64,000 nucleotides of DNA, taken from Bacillota bacterium. Its GTDB lineage: Bacteria > Bacillota > Clostridia > Clostridiales > Clostridiaceae. The notes beneath the pieces were generated by a model. The model ran no database searches. It was not told where the DNA came from and saw only the letters and a program-made list of their open reading frames with translations. The stretch spans positions 1 through 64,000 of the forward strand of contig JAUZPI010000011.1 of assembly GCA_030706015.1 (NCBI GenBank), given 5' to 3'. Numbering within the stretch: position 1 is the stretch's first letter; each line of letters starts with the position of its first letter. This document shows positions 17,086 through 25,444 of this stretch, one piece after another. The position numbers were made by a program, and so were the translations under genes.

Positions 17086-18819
17086 ATGAACTACAAAGAA
17101 CAATACAACCATTGGTTAAATTCAGAATATGTTGATTCTGCTACAAAGGAAGAATTAAAGGTTATTACAGATGAAAAGGAAATAGAAGATAGATTTTATA
17201 GAGACCTAGAATTTGGTACAGGAGGATTAAGAGGTGTTATAGGTGCCGGCACTAATAGAATGAACATATATACCGTTGGTAAGGCATCACAAGGATTAGC
17301 AGATTATTTATTGAAAACTTATAATAAAGAAATTTCAGTTAGTATTGCATATGATTCAAGAATAATGTCAAAAGAATTTGCAGATAGAACTGCAGGAGTA
17401 TTATGCGCAAATGGAATTAAAGTTAATTTATTTGAATCTTTAAGACCGACACCAATGCTTTCATATACTGTTAGGCATTTAAAAAGTCAAGCTGGTATTG
17501 TAATAACAGCTTCACATAATCCTAAGAAATATAATGGTTACAAGGTTTATGGAGAAGATGGTGGTCAAGTTACTGACAATGGCGCAAAAGTAATCCTATC
17601 TTGCATTAACAACTTACAGGATTTCTCCAGCGTTAAGTTTATGGAATTAGAAGAAGCTAAGGAAAAAGGTTTACTTAATATAATTGGAGAAGATGTTGAT
17701 AAAACCTACTATGAAAAAGTTAAAGCTTTAACAATAAGAGAAGAATTAGTTAAAAATAGTGCTAAAGATCTAAAGATAATTTATACTCCAATTCATGGAT
17801 CAGGAAATATACCAGTTAGAAGAGTTCTAAGTGAATTAGGCTATGAAAATGTAACTATCGTTAAGGAACAAGAACTTCCAGATGGAAACTTTCCAACAGC
17901 TCCAGCGCCTAATCCAGAAAACGCCGCAGTTTTCGAATTAGCGTTAGAGCTTGCAAAAGATCAAAATCCAGATGTAATATTTGGTACTGATCCTGACTGC
18001 GATAGGATAGGTGTTGTTGTAAAAGAAAGCAGCGGAGCATATAGAATATTAACAGGTAATCAAACTGGTGTGTTATTAGCTCACTACATAACTTCATCCT
18101 TAAGGGATTTGGGAAAACTTCCTAATAATGCTGCTGTTATTAAAACAATAGTAACATCAGAAATGACAAGAAGAATCTGCAGCAGTTTTGATGTAGAAAT
18201 GATCGATGTGTTAACTGGATTTAAATATATTGGTGAAAAGATAAAAGAATTTGAAGAAAGCAATTCAAACACTTTCTTATTTGGATTTGAAGAAAGTTAT
18301 GGATGTTTATCAGGAACCTTTGTTAGAGATAAAGATGCTGTAATTGGTGCAATGTTGATTTGTGAAATGGCTCTTTACTATAAGAGTAAAGGAATGAGTT
18401 TATATGATGCCCTAATCAAACTTTACGAAGAATATGGCTATTTCAAAGAAAATCTAGTTTCTCTAGAATTAGAGGGTAAAGAAGGCCAAGAAAAGATTCA
18501 GAAGGCTATAGAATACCTAAGAAGTTCAATGAAATCAGAAATAAATAATGTTAAATTAGCAAAAGCCATGGATTATAAGCTTAGTGTTGAAAAAGATTTA
18601 GTGAATAACACTGAAACTGAAATTCACCTTCCTAAATCAAATGTACTAAAATTCATTTTAGAAGATGGATCATGGTTTGTTGTTAGACCATCTGGTACTG
18701 AGCCTAAGATGAAGGTTTATGTTTCAGTTGTTGGCGAAAGCTTAGAAGATGCAGATAAGAAATGTGAAGAATTCACTAAAAATGTTATGGCAGTAGTTAA
18801 TGAGGCGTGCAATTCTTAA
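17086..18819 (+). CDS. pgcA: Alpha-phosphoglucomutase
   Basis: A 577-residue alpha-D-phosphohexomutase of the PgcA type, converting glucose 6-phosphate to glucose 1-phosphate for UDP- and dTDP-sugar synthesis. Visible motifs: FGTGGLRGVIGAGTNRMN, the phosphoserine loop ITASHNPKKYNGYKVY, the metal-binding loop FGTDPDCDRIGV, the sugar-binding loop GFEESYG, and the C-terminal phosphate-binding loop VRPSGTEPKMKVY. The length fits the family. AAGAGGAGG lies upstream of the ATG. Its product feeds galU at 20257 and rfbA at 22685, so it is functionally linked to the polysaccharide locus although it has its own promoter and terminator. Confidence 0.95.
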   Translation: MNYKEQYNHWLNSEYVDSATKEELKVITDEKEIEDRFYRDLEFGTGGLRGVIGAGTNRMNIYTVGKASQGLADYLLKTYNKEISVSIAYDSRIMSKEFADRTAGVLCANGIKVNLFESLRPTPMLSYTVRHLKSQAGIVITASHNPKKYNGYKVYGEDGGQVTDNGAKVILSCINNLQDFSSVKFMELEEAKEKGLLNIIGEDVDKTYYEKVKALTIREELVKNSAKDLKIIYTPIHGSGNIPVRRVLSELGYENVTIVKEQELPDGNFPTAPAPNPENAAVFELALELAKDQNPDVIFGTDPDCDRIGVVVKESSGAYRILTGNQTGVLLAHYITSSLRDLGKLPNNAAVIKTIVTSEMTRRICSSFDVEMIDVLTGFKYIGEKIKEFEESNSNTFLFGFEESYGCLSGTFVRDKDAVIGAMLICEMALYYKSKGMSLYDALIKLYEEYGYFKENLVSLELEGKEGQEKIQKAIEYLRSSMKSEINNVKLAKAMDYKLSVEKDLVNNTETEIHLPKSNVLKFILEDGSWFVVRPSGTEPKMKVYVSVVGESLEDADKKCEEFTKNVMAVVNEACNS

Positions 18820-18855
18820 TAAATAAGAATAAAGTTTCGTAAAAAATAATAAAAC

Positions 18856-18892
18856 AGGTGGAGGGTGTTTTACATCGTCCACTTTGTTGTTT
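18856..18892 (+). terminator. Probable terminator after pgcA
   Basis: GTGGA (18858-18862) pairs with TCCAC (18878-18882) with additional weak inner pairs, then TTTGTTGTTT. Moderate stem. Confidence 0.6.
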
Positions 18893-18916
18893 ATTTATCT
18901 AAAATTATTATATAAT
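18887..18916 (+). promoter_or_regulatory. Candidate promoter for the TPR gene
   Basis: TTGTTT (18887-18892), 18-base spacer, TATAAT (18911-18916). The -10 is perfect and the -35 is weak. Confidence 0.45.
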
Positions 18917-18979
18917 GTGATTTGTAGCATAATTTTATTATAAAAAATAAGTGCTAGTTAGGAGACGGAGTAAAAATTT

Positions 18980-20050
18980 ATGAGCGTAAAAGGGATTTTT
19001 GCAGAGAAAGTATCTAAAATGATGTTTTTAGAGTTAAAGTTAGAAAGGATTAAGGATATTTTTGGCGTTGAAGTAGTTGAAAATGTATATATGCCAATTA
19101 GATCATCTAGAATGATAGATAAAATAAAAGCAGGTGATAATTTTGAAACCATTCCGGTAGATTTATTTATTGAAGGAATGTTTTATATTTTAGGGGCGGA
19201 TAGAGAATTTAAATACAATAATTCATATAAAATTATACTAAATACAAGGTATAATGATTTTATAAGATACATAAAAGGAATAATATTTAAAGAAGCTCAA
19301 AAAGAAGAATACGAGGAAGCCTATATAATGTTAAAGGGGCTTATAAGTATGGAAAATAATAAGGAGAATTTTCATAAGTTATTTTTACTTGCGGAAAGAC
19401 TTAGATTAAATAATAAAGACTATGAGCTGGAAGAGCTTGCGATGATTGAAGAAGCAAAAAACATACAAGGGTATTCTGCTCCATACTTATATGAGGCTAT
19501 AATAAAAAATAAAAATAAGGATTTTGCAGCTTCACTAGAATGTATTAATAGATATATTGCATTTGGAGGAGAACAAACCGTTGAAGTATTAGATTTGAAA
19601 CATAATTTAGAAAATATAAAGATTTATGATAAAGGTAAAGAATTATTGTATAAGAAACCTAAAGAGGCACTAAAATACTTCCTGTCTTTAATTGATGAAT
19701 TTCAAGATGATGCTATATTGCTATATAATATAGCAATAGCATATAGAATAGTTAATAATCATGAAAAGGCCATATATTATTTAAATGAAGCACTGGCTAT
19801 AGACAGTGACTTAGTTGAAGTCGTAAATGAACTTGGAATTAATTATGCTGCACTGGGCGATTATAAAACATCGGAAGCATATCTTAGAAAGGCTTTCGAG
19901 GTAACAAAGTCTGTAGAGATATGTACTAATTTAATAATGTGCTATATCAATATGGGAAACTTAAAGCAAGCAAAGCTTCATTTAAACATTGCTGAAAAAA
20001 TCAATCCAGAAGATGAAATTGTAATACAATTAAAAGAGATGTTAAGGTAG
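18980..20050 (+). CDS. TPR-repeat protein of unknown role
   Basis: A 356-residue soluble protein without signal peptide. The N-terminal ~95 residues have no recognised domain. From about residue 100 onward it is helical. At least three tetratricopeptide-type repeats lie at about 230-350 (for example AILLYNIAIAYRIVNNHEKA, ELGINYAALGDYKTSEAYL, NLIMCYINMGNLKQAKLHL). Such repeats mediate protein-protein contacts; the partner is unknown. GGAGACGGAG stands upstream of the ATG at a suitable distance. It lies alone between pgcA and galU on the same strand, and a link to envelope synthesis is only positional. Confidence 0.75.
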   Translation: MSVKGIFAEKVSKMMFLELKLERIKDIFGVEVVENVYMPIRSSRMIDKIKAGDNFETIPVDLFIEGMFYILGADREFKYNNSYKIILNTRYNDFIRYIKGIIFKEAQKEEYEEAYIMLKGLISMENNKENFHKLFLLAERLRLNNKDYELEELAMIEEAKNIQGYSAPYLYEAIIKNKNKDFAASLECINRYIAFGGEQTVEVLDLKHNLENIKIYDKGKELLYKKPKEALKYFLSLIDEFQDDAILLYNIAIAYRIVNNHEKAIYYLNEALAIDSDLVEVVNELGINYAALGDYKTSEAYLRKAFEVTKSVEICTNLIMCYINMGNLKQAKLHLNIAEKINPEDEIVIQLKEMLR

Positions 20051-20147
20051 AAAAGTTATTGGGGATATTATCCGATAAGTTCAGTTTAATATTGTTATAT
20101 ATGTTAAGTTTTTCACTGAAGTTTGGATAAGATATGTAAGTATATGT

Positions 20148-20153
20148 TATAAT
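20148..20153 (+). promoter_or_regulatory. Possible upstream -10 element before galU
   Basis: TATAAT at 20148-20153, with only a distant TTGGAT (20123-20128, 19-base spacer) as -35. Weak candidate. Confidence 0.25.
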
Positions 20154-20178
20154 AAATGATAGAAGGTATATCCTATTA

Positions 20179-20231
20179 ATTAGTACCACTTATTGCAATG
20201 ACATAGGAAGGTGTATAATGTTGGTACTAAT
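20179..20231. promoter_or_regulatory. Perfect 10-base inverted repeat flanking a galU promoter candidate
   Basis: ATTAGTACCA (20179-20188) and TGGTACTAAT (20222-20231) are exact reverse complements, 43 bases centre to centre. Between them lie a TTGCAA (20193-20198) and a TATAAT (20214-20219) that could form a promoter with a 15-base spacer. The arrangement suggests an operator pair for a dimeric regulator or an RNA hairpin in a longer transcript. Confidence 0.5.
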
Positions 20232-20256
20232 ATTCACTGAAAGGAGATATTTTGTT

Positions 20257-21162
20257 ATGAAAGTAAGAAAAGCTATTATTCCAGCTGCAGGTTTAGGTAC
20301 TAGATTTTTACCTGCAACTAAGGCACAACCAAAAGAAATGCTTCCAATAGTTGACAAACCAACCATTCAATATATAATAGAAGAAGCCGTAGCATCTGGA
20401 ATTGAAGAAATTTTAATTATAACAGGAAGAAATAAGAGAGCTATCGAGGATCATTTTGATAAGTCTGTTGAACTAGAAAACGAACTTGATATTCATGGCA
20501 AAGAAGAACTACTTAATGTAGTAAGAGATATTTCTAATATTGCCAATATTTATTACATAAGGCAGAAGGAACCTAAAGGATTAGGACACGCGATTAATTG
20601 TGCTAAGACTTTTGTTGGAAATGAGCCATTTGCGGTTATGCTAGGTGACGATGTAGTTGATGCAAAAGTGCCGTGTTTAAGGCAGTTAATGGACTGTTAT
20701 AATGAGTATAAAACATCTATATTAGGAGTGCAGAATGTACCTAAGGATGAAGTATCTAGATATGGAATAGTAAATGGGATGCATATTGAGGATAGAGTAT
20801 ATAAAGTAAAAGATCTAGTTGAAAAGCCAAAGGTAGAAGAAGCGCCTTCTAATATGGCCATACTTGGCAGATACATTATAACACCTCAAATATTTAGAAT
20901 TTTAGATGAAACTCAACCAGGTAAAGGAGGAGAAATTCAACTTACAGATGCTTTAAAAACCTTAATGCAGTCGGAAGCAATGTATGCTTATGTGTTTGAT
21001 GGTAGAAGATATGATGTGGGTGACAAACTAGGATTCTTAGAGGCTACTGTTGAATACGCATTAAAAAGAGAAGAACTAAAGGAACCTTTTATGGAATATC
21101 TACTAACAATAAAAGATAATCCGGTTTTTAGCGACCTATATAATAGAGTATATAATGAATAA
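20257..21162 (+). CDS. galU: UTP-glucose-1-phosphate uridylyltransferase
   Basis: A 301-residue nucleotidyltransferase making UDP-glucose from UTP and glucose 1-phosphate. The N-terminus KAIIPAAGLGTRFLPATKAQPKEMLPIVDKP contains the nucleotide-binding and activator motif; EEILIITGRNKRAIEDHFD, the aspartate-containing VMLGDDVVD, and LVEKPKVEEAPSN follow, all typical of bacterial GalU. I start at the ATG at 20257, preceded by AAAGGAGA, because homology begins there. An in-frame ATG at 20218 with AGGAAGGTG upstream would add 13 residues and would overlap the putative promoter. The product supplies the epimerase gene and glycosyltransferases downstream. Confidence 0.95.
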   Translation: MKVRKAIIPAAGLGTRFLPATKAQPKEMLPIVDKPTIQYIIEEAVASGIEEILIITGRNKRAIEDHFDKSVELENELDIHGKEELLNVVRDISNIANIYYIRQKEPKGLGHAINCAKTFVGNEPFAVMLGDDVVDAKVPCLRQLMDCYNEYKTSILGVQNVPKDEVSRYGIVNGMHIEDRVYKVKDLVEKPKVEEAPSNMAILGRYIITPQIFRILDETQPGKGGEIQLTDALKTLMQSEAMYAYVFDGRRYDVGDKLGFLEATVEYALKREELKEPFMEYLLTIKDNPVFSDLYNRVYNE

Positions 21163-21189
21163 AAAAACTAACCTTAATGTATACAATTT

Positions 21190-21252
21190 AACTCTAGATT
21201 TGCTTCATATTATATATAATAGTATGCAGCGTGCAAAAGCTAGAGTTTTTTC
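21190..21252 (+). terminator. Intrinsic terminator after galU
   Basis: AACTCTAG (21190-21197) pairs with CTAGAGTT (21240-21247), extended by TTTGC/GCAAA (21199-21203, 21233-21237) and an AT-rich upper stem, followed by TTTTTTCTT. Confidence 0.75.
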
Positions 21253-21472
21253 TTATTATATTCAAATTACTTATTATAGAATACAAAAAAATCAAAAAAA
21301 TTATTTAAAATGTTTCTAAAATGTAAGTTATTTTAAAACATTAATATATAATAAAGTAAAAACTTAGCAAGTTAAGTTTAAAATGTCTGTTCAAAAATTA
21401 ATTTATTGATTATAATATAACTAGCTTTTAAGTGTATACCTGTTAATATTCAGGAAAAGCTGACGAAGTTAA

Positions 21473-21512
21473 TTTTACATTGTAAAAATATGCAATGAAT
21501 TGTTTTACAATG
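21473..21512. promoter_or_regulatory. Overlapping palindromes with TTTTACA/TGTAAAA half-sites
   Basis: TTTTACATTGTAAAA (21473-21487) is a perfect palindrome around one central base. CATTGTAAAA (21478-21487) and TTTTACAATG (21503-21512) form a perfect 10-base inverted repeat with a 15-base spacer. ATTGTTTTACAAT (21499-21511) is itself a palindrome. Three spaced half-sites upstream of the sugar genes suggest a regulator-binding array or alternative RNA hairpins. Confidence 0.55.
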
Positions 21513-21702
21513 GTTAATTTATGATAGTTTTAAGTTAAAGTGAAAAACTTGAGATTTAAAAGCTAATAGAGGAAAGGTAGGTGGAAAGCGTTACAACTAA
21601 AATTAAGATGAAAAACATTAATTATGGAATCTAAACTTATTCTCATAGGTATGTAATATACCAGTAAAAATTAATTTGTTGAATAAGGAGTTCTGTTTTA
21701 TA

Positions 21703-21723
21703 ATGCTTTTTAGTTTAATGTAA
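21703..21723 (+). other. Possible leader peptide before the epimerase gene
   Basis: ATG CTT TTT AGT TTA ATG TAA reads MLFSLM and stops three bases before the epimerase ATG. AAGGAG (21685-21690) lies 12 bases upstream of this small frame, and the epimerase has no ribosome site of its own. Translation might therefore be coupled. Confidence 0.3.
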
Positions 21724-21726
21724 CGT

Positions 21727-22665
21727 ATGGAAATGAAGGTGTTAGTAACAGGAGGAGCAGGTTTTATTGGCTCAAATATAGTTGATTTATTAATCGAAAA
21801 GAACTATGAGGTTTGCGTAATCGACAGCTTAATTCATGGTAAGAGAAGCAACATTAATCCAAAAGCTAAATTTTATGAAGTGGATATAAGAGACAAAAAA
21901 GTAATTGAAGTTTTTGATGAATATAGACCTGATTTTGTGGTTCACAATGCGGCACAAATTAGTGTTTCTAACTCAGTGAAGGATCCGGTTAATGATGCAG
22001 ATATTAATATAATGGGAACAATAAATATATTAGAAGCAGCAAAGAAATGTAATGTCAAAAAGATAATTTATCCCGCTTCGGCAGCAATATTTGGCGAGCC
22101 AGTATATTTGCCAATAGATGAGAAACATCCACTTGATATGATTTCAGGTTATGGAGTTTCAAAACATACAGTTGAACATTATCTTAAAGTTTACAAATCA
22201 TTGAACAATATTGATTACGTAAGTTTAAGATATTCAAATGTCTATGGACCAAGACAGGATTCCTCTGGCGAAGGTGGTGTAGTAGCAATATTCTGCGAAA
22301 AAATGCTAAATGATGAAAGTCCATTTATATATGGAGATGGAGAACAAATTAGGGATTTTGTATTTGTTGAAGATGTTGCTAAAGCTAATTTGCTAGCAAT
22401 TGAAAGCAATGCGAATGGTATTATGAATATTTGCACTAATAATAAGGTTACAGTAAATGATTTATTTGAAACTATCAGAAACGTTTTAGGTAAAGATATT
22501 AAGGCAACATATACTTCTGAACGTGAAGGTGATATAAAAAATAGCTATATGACATATAAGAAGGCGAAGGATAGTTTAGGATGGCAACCTGAAACTACTA
22601 TTGAAGAAGGATTAAGAAAAACAATTGAATACTACAAAGGAATAAAACAGGATAATAATAATTAG
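21727..22665 (+). CDS. NAD-dependent epimerase, UDP-glucose 4-epimerase-like
   Basis: A 312-residue short-chain extended dehydrogenase. Residues 4-15 show the NAD-binding glycine motif (VLVTGGAGFIGS). The catalytic Ser/Tyr/Lys set is visible as PASAAIFGEP and SGYGVSKHTVEHY. The sequence RYSNVYGPRQDSSGEGGVV and YGDGEQIRDFVFVEDVA is typical of GalE-like and related sugar epimerases. It may make UDP-galactose or a related sugar for the downstream glycosyltransferases; the substrate is not certain. No Shine-Dalgarno sequence lies at the normal distance from the ATG at 21727 (or the ATG two codons later). rfbA follows after 19 bases. Confidence 0.85.
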   Translation: MEMKVLVTGGAGFIGSNIVDLLIEKNYEVCVIDSLIHGKRSNINPKAKFYEVDIRDKKVIEVFDEYRPDFVVHNAAQISVSNSVKDPVNDADINIMGTINILEAAKKCNVKKIIYPASAAIFGEPVYLPIDEKHPLDMISGYGVSKHTVEHYLKVYKSLNNIDYVSLRYSNVYGPRQDSSGEGGVVAIFCEKMLNDESPFIYGDGEQIRDFVFVEDVAKANLLAIESNANGIMNICTNNKVTVNDLFETIRNVLGKDIKATYTSEREGDIKNSYMTYKKAKDSLGWQPETTIEEGLRKTIEYYKGIKQDNNN

Positions 22666-22684
22666 GTTAGGAGAGGATGCAAAG

Positions 22685-23560
22685 ATGAAAGGAATCATTC
22701 TTGCAGGAGGTTCTGGTACTAGGCTATATCCACTAACAAAAGCCGTATCTAAGCAAATACTTCCTATTTTTGACAAACCAATGATATACTATCCATTATC
22801 AGTTTTAATGTTAGCTGAAATACGCGAAATTTTGATAATTTCTACACCAAGAGATTTGACTGTATTCAAAGAGTTGCTAGGTGATGGAAGTCAATTGGGC
22901 TTACAAATTAGTTATGCAGTTCAGTCAGAACCAAGGGGACTTGCTGATGCATTTATAATAGGTGAAGAGTTTATCGGAAAAGATAAAGTGGCTCTAGTTT
23001 TGGGCGATAATATATTTTATGGCTATGGATTTTCTGAAAGATTAAAGGGAGCTTCAAGCAGGGAATCAGGGGCAACAATATTTGGATATCATGTCAGCAA
23101 TCCAAAGGCTTATGGAGTGGTGGAATTTGATAAAAATTATAATGTAATTTCAATAGAGGAAAAGCCTGAAAAGCCTAAATCCAATTACGCTGTACCGGGG
23201 CTGTATTTTTATGACAATGATGTTGTTGAAATTGCCAAAAATATAAAACCATCAGCTAGAGGTGAAATTGAAATAACTGCTGTAAATAATGAATATTTAA
23301 ATAGAGGTAATTTAAAAGTAGAGCTATTTGGAAGAGGAATGGCATGGTTTGATACAGGAACACACAAAAATCTTTTAGATGCTGCAAATTTTGTAGAGGC
23401 TATTCAAACAAGACAGGGTTTGTATGTAGCCTGTGTAGAAGAAATAGCATATAGGAATGGTTTCATAGATGAAGAACAGGTAAGAAAACTTGCAGAGCCT
23501 TTAATGAAAACAGAGTATGGTCGATACCTGATGAACCTAATTGAAGAAGAAAGAAAATAG
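22685..23560 (+). CDS. rfbA: Glucose-1-phosphate thymidylyltransferase
   Basis: A 291-residue RmlA, the first dTDP-rhamnose enzyme, joining dTTP and glucose 1-phosphate. The N-terminus GIILAGGSGTRLYPLTKAVS and KQILPIFDKPMIYYPLS, the metal-site region LVLGDNIFYG, and EKPEKPKSNYAVPGLYFYD identify it. The region WFDTGTHKNLLDAANFV is also characteristic. Length fits the short RmlA form. AGGAGAGG lies upstream of the ATG. It is part of an uninterrupted epimerase-rfbA-rfbB-rfbC run; rfbD sits apart at 50856. Confidence 0.97.
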   Translation: MKGIILAGGSGTRLYPLTKAVSKQILPIFDKPMIYYPLSVLMLAEIREILIISTPRDLTVFKELLGDGSQLGLQISYAVQSEPRGLADAFIIGEEFIGKDKVALVLGDNIFYGYGFSERLKGASSRESGATIFGYHVSNPKAYGVVEFDKNYNVISIEEKPEKPKSNYAVPGLYFYDNDVVEIAKNIKPSARGEIEITAVNNEYLNRGNLKVELFGRGMAWFDTGTHKNLLDAANFVEAIQTRQGLYVACVEEIAYRNGFIDEEQVRKLAEPLMKTEYGRYLMNLIEEERK

Positions 23561-23648
23561 AAATACATATATATTTAATTTATGACTAAAATGATTTACG
23601 GTGAATCATATAGAAACACTATGCAAATATAAAGGAGAGAATAACAAT

Positions 23649-24704
23649 ATGAAAACATATTTAGTGACTGGTGGAGCAGGCTTCATAGGGTCAAATTTTG
23701 TACATTATATGTTAAACAAATATAGTGACATAAGAATAATAAATGTGGACAAATTAACTTATGCAGGAAACTTGGAAAATTTAAGAGGAATAGAAAACAA
23801 CCCTAATTATTCATTTTTTCAAACAGATATATGTGATAAAGAGGCTATAGAAGAGATATTTGAAAACAATGAAATTGACTTTGTTGTAAATTTTGCAGCT
23901 GAGTCACATGTAGATAGAAGCATAAGAGAGCCAGAAGTATTTGCTAAAACTAACGTATTAGGAACTGTAACATTATTGAATGCAGCAAAAAAGCAATGGG
24001 AAACAAAAGATGGATTTAAAGAAGGAAAAAAATATCTTCAAGTTTCAACAGATGAGGTATATGGTTCACTAGGAGAGACTGGCTATTTCATGGAAACAAC
24101 GCCGCTAGATCCTCACAGTCCATATTCATCAAGTAAAGCGGGAGGAGATCTAATGGTTAAGGCATATGGAGATACATTCAAAATGCCCATAAATATAACA
24201 AGATGCTCAAATAACTATGGTCCATATCAATTTCCAGAAAAATTAATTCCTCTTATAATAAATAACTGTTTAGCTAAGAGAGACTTACCAATCTATGGAG
24301 ATGGTATGAACATAAGAGATTGGCTTTATGTGGAAGATCATTGTAAAGCTATAGATATGGTTATAAACAATGGCAAACTTGGTGAAGTTTATAATATTGG
24401 AGGGCATAACGAAAGAACAAATGTGTACATTGTAAAAAACATAATAGAATACGTTTCACAAAATATTGATAGCTCAGTAAGTGAACAACTTATAAAATAT
24501 GTAGAGGATAGAAAAGGCCATGATAGAAGATATGGTATTGACCCTACAAAGATAAGAGAAGAATTGGAATGGGAACCAGAAACTTCGTTTGAGGTAGGAA
24601 TTAAGAAAACAATACAATGGTATTTAGATAATAAAGAGTGGATGGATAACATAACATCAGGAGAATACCAAAATTATTACAGTAAAATGTATGGTAATAA
24701 CTAA
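23649..24704 (+). CDS. rfbB: dTDP-glucose 4,6-dehydratase
   Basis: A 351-residue RmlB, producing dTDP-4-keto-6-deoxyglucose. Features: NAD-binding YLVTGGAGFIGSNFVHYM at the N-terminus, NFAAESHVDRSI, the catalytic STDEVYGSLG and YSSSKAGGDLMV, and RCSNNYGPYQFPEKLIPL. The ATG at 23649 follows AAAGGAGA at 8-10 bases; an earlier in-frame ATG at 23601 would add 16 unlikely residues. Its product is a branch point: RmlC and RmlD take it to dTDP-rhamnose, and the WecE-type aminotransferase at 47602 could take it to a 4-amino sugar. Confidence 0.97.
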   Translation: MKTYLVTGGAGFIGSNFVHYMLNKYSDIRIINVDKLTYAGNLENLRGIENNPNYSFFQTDICDKEAIEEIFENNEIDFVVNFAAESHVDRSIREPEVFAKTNVLGTVTLLNAAKKQWETKDGFKEGKKYLQVSTDEVYGSLGETGYFMETTPLDPHSPYSSSKAGGDLMVKAYGDTFKMPINITRCSNNYGPYQFPEKLIPLIINNCLAKRDLPIYGDGMNIRDWLYVEDHCKAIDMVINNGKLGEVYNIGGHNERTNVYIVKNIIEYVSQNIDSSVSEQLIKYVEDRKGHDRRYGIDPTKIREELEWEPETSFEVGIKKTIQWYLDNKEWMDNITSGEYQNYYSKMYGNN

Positions 24705-24716
24705 GAGGTGAGAAGA

Positions 24717-25274
24717 GTGGGTAAGTTTAATTTTAATAAAACTTCAATTGAAGGTGTATATGTTATTGAACCTACAGTTTTTGGAGATAGCAGAGGATAT
24801 TTCATGGAAACTTACAACTACGAAGAATTCAAAGAGGCTGGTTTGGACATGAGTTTTGTACAGGATAATCAGTCAAAAAGTAAAAAAGGTGTTCTTAGAG
24901 GATTACATTTTCAGCGCCAGCACCCACAGGGAAAGCTTGTCAGAGTAATAAGTGGTGAGGTTTTTGATGTGGCCGTTGATTTGAGAAGGAATTCAGAGAC
25001 ATACGGTAAATGGGTTGGAGTAACTTTAAGCTCAGAAAATAAAAAACAATTTTACATTCCAGAAGGCTTCGCACATGGTTTTGTAGTTATTTCTGAAGAG
25101 GCAGAATTTGTATATAAATGTACAGATTTATATCATCCAGAGGATGAAGGTGGAATTGCATGGGATGATCCAGACATTGATATTAAATGGCCTATTAAGG
25201 ATAAACGCAATATAATGCTATCAGAAAAAGACAAAGAGTTAAAAAAATTAGGAGAACAAGAAATAGAATTTTAA
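24717..25274 (+). CDS. rfbC: dTDP-4-dehydrorhamnose 3,5-epimerase
   Basis: A 185-residue RmlC of the cupin fold, third enzyme of dTDP-rhamnose synthesis. It shows IEPTVFGDSRGYFMETYN, the active-site segment VLRGLHFQRQHPQGKLVRV with the catalytic His, and FYIPEGFAHGFVV. I choose GTG at 24717 (giving VGKFNF...) because GAGGTG ends 6 bases before it and homologues begin MGKFNF; a GTG at 24708 lies within the ribosome site. It follows rfbB by 12 bases. Confidence 0.96.
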   Translation: MGKFNFNKTSIEGVYVIEPTVFGDSRGYFMETYNYEEFKEAGLDMSFVQDNQSKSKKGVLRGLHFQRQHPQGKLVRVISGEVFDVAVDLRRNSETYGKWVGVTLSSENKKQFYIPEGFAHGFVVISEEAEFVYKCTDLYHPEDEGGIAWDDPDIDIKWPIKDKRNIMLSEKDKELKKLGEQEIEF

Positions 25275-25297
25275 TATTATCTTTCATATATATAGAG

Positions 25298-25320
25298 AAC
25301 CACAGGCGATGCTTGTGGTT
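25298..25320 (+). terminator. Hairpin after rfbC
   Basis: AACCACA (25298-25304) pairs with TTGTGGTT (25313-25320), with inner GC pairs and a three-base loop. The downstream side has only CTAAAAAA rather than a T tract, so termination may be weak or factor-assisted. Confidence 0.45.
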
Positions 25321-25444
25321 CTAAAAAACAATATTTTGTTATTTAAATAATAGAGTTTTGCGTGCTTCAATTACATAAATTTGAAGTTTATACATTATAA
25401 ATTAAAATTGGATAAACGTTATTAGGATAAAAGGGGGTATATAC

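Larger units (their letters stand above)
21163..21726 (+). other. 564-base intergenic region before the polysaccharide genes
   Basis: No coding gene is seen. It holds the galU terminator, two perfect TATAAT boxes (21347-21352 and 21411-21416) with poor -35 partners, a cluster of palindromes (21473-21512), and a possible six-codon leader peptide (21703-21723). A region around 21570-21600 (GGAAAGCGTTACAA at 21581) looks faintly like a CcpA site but has two mismatches. I recognise no known riboswitch. Confidence 0.6.

Noticed and set aside
20218..20256. Upstream ATG extending galU by 13 residues with its own AGGAAGG.
   Set aside because: GalU homology begins at the ATG at 20257, which has a better ribosome site; the upstream codon overlaps a TATAAT and a palindrome arm.
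21581..21594. GGAAAGCGTTACAA as a CcpA (cre) site.
   Set aside because: Two mismatches to the core consensus at key positions; only mentioned as a faint resemblance.
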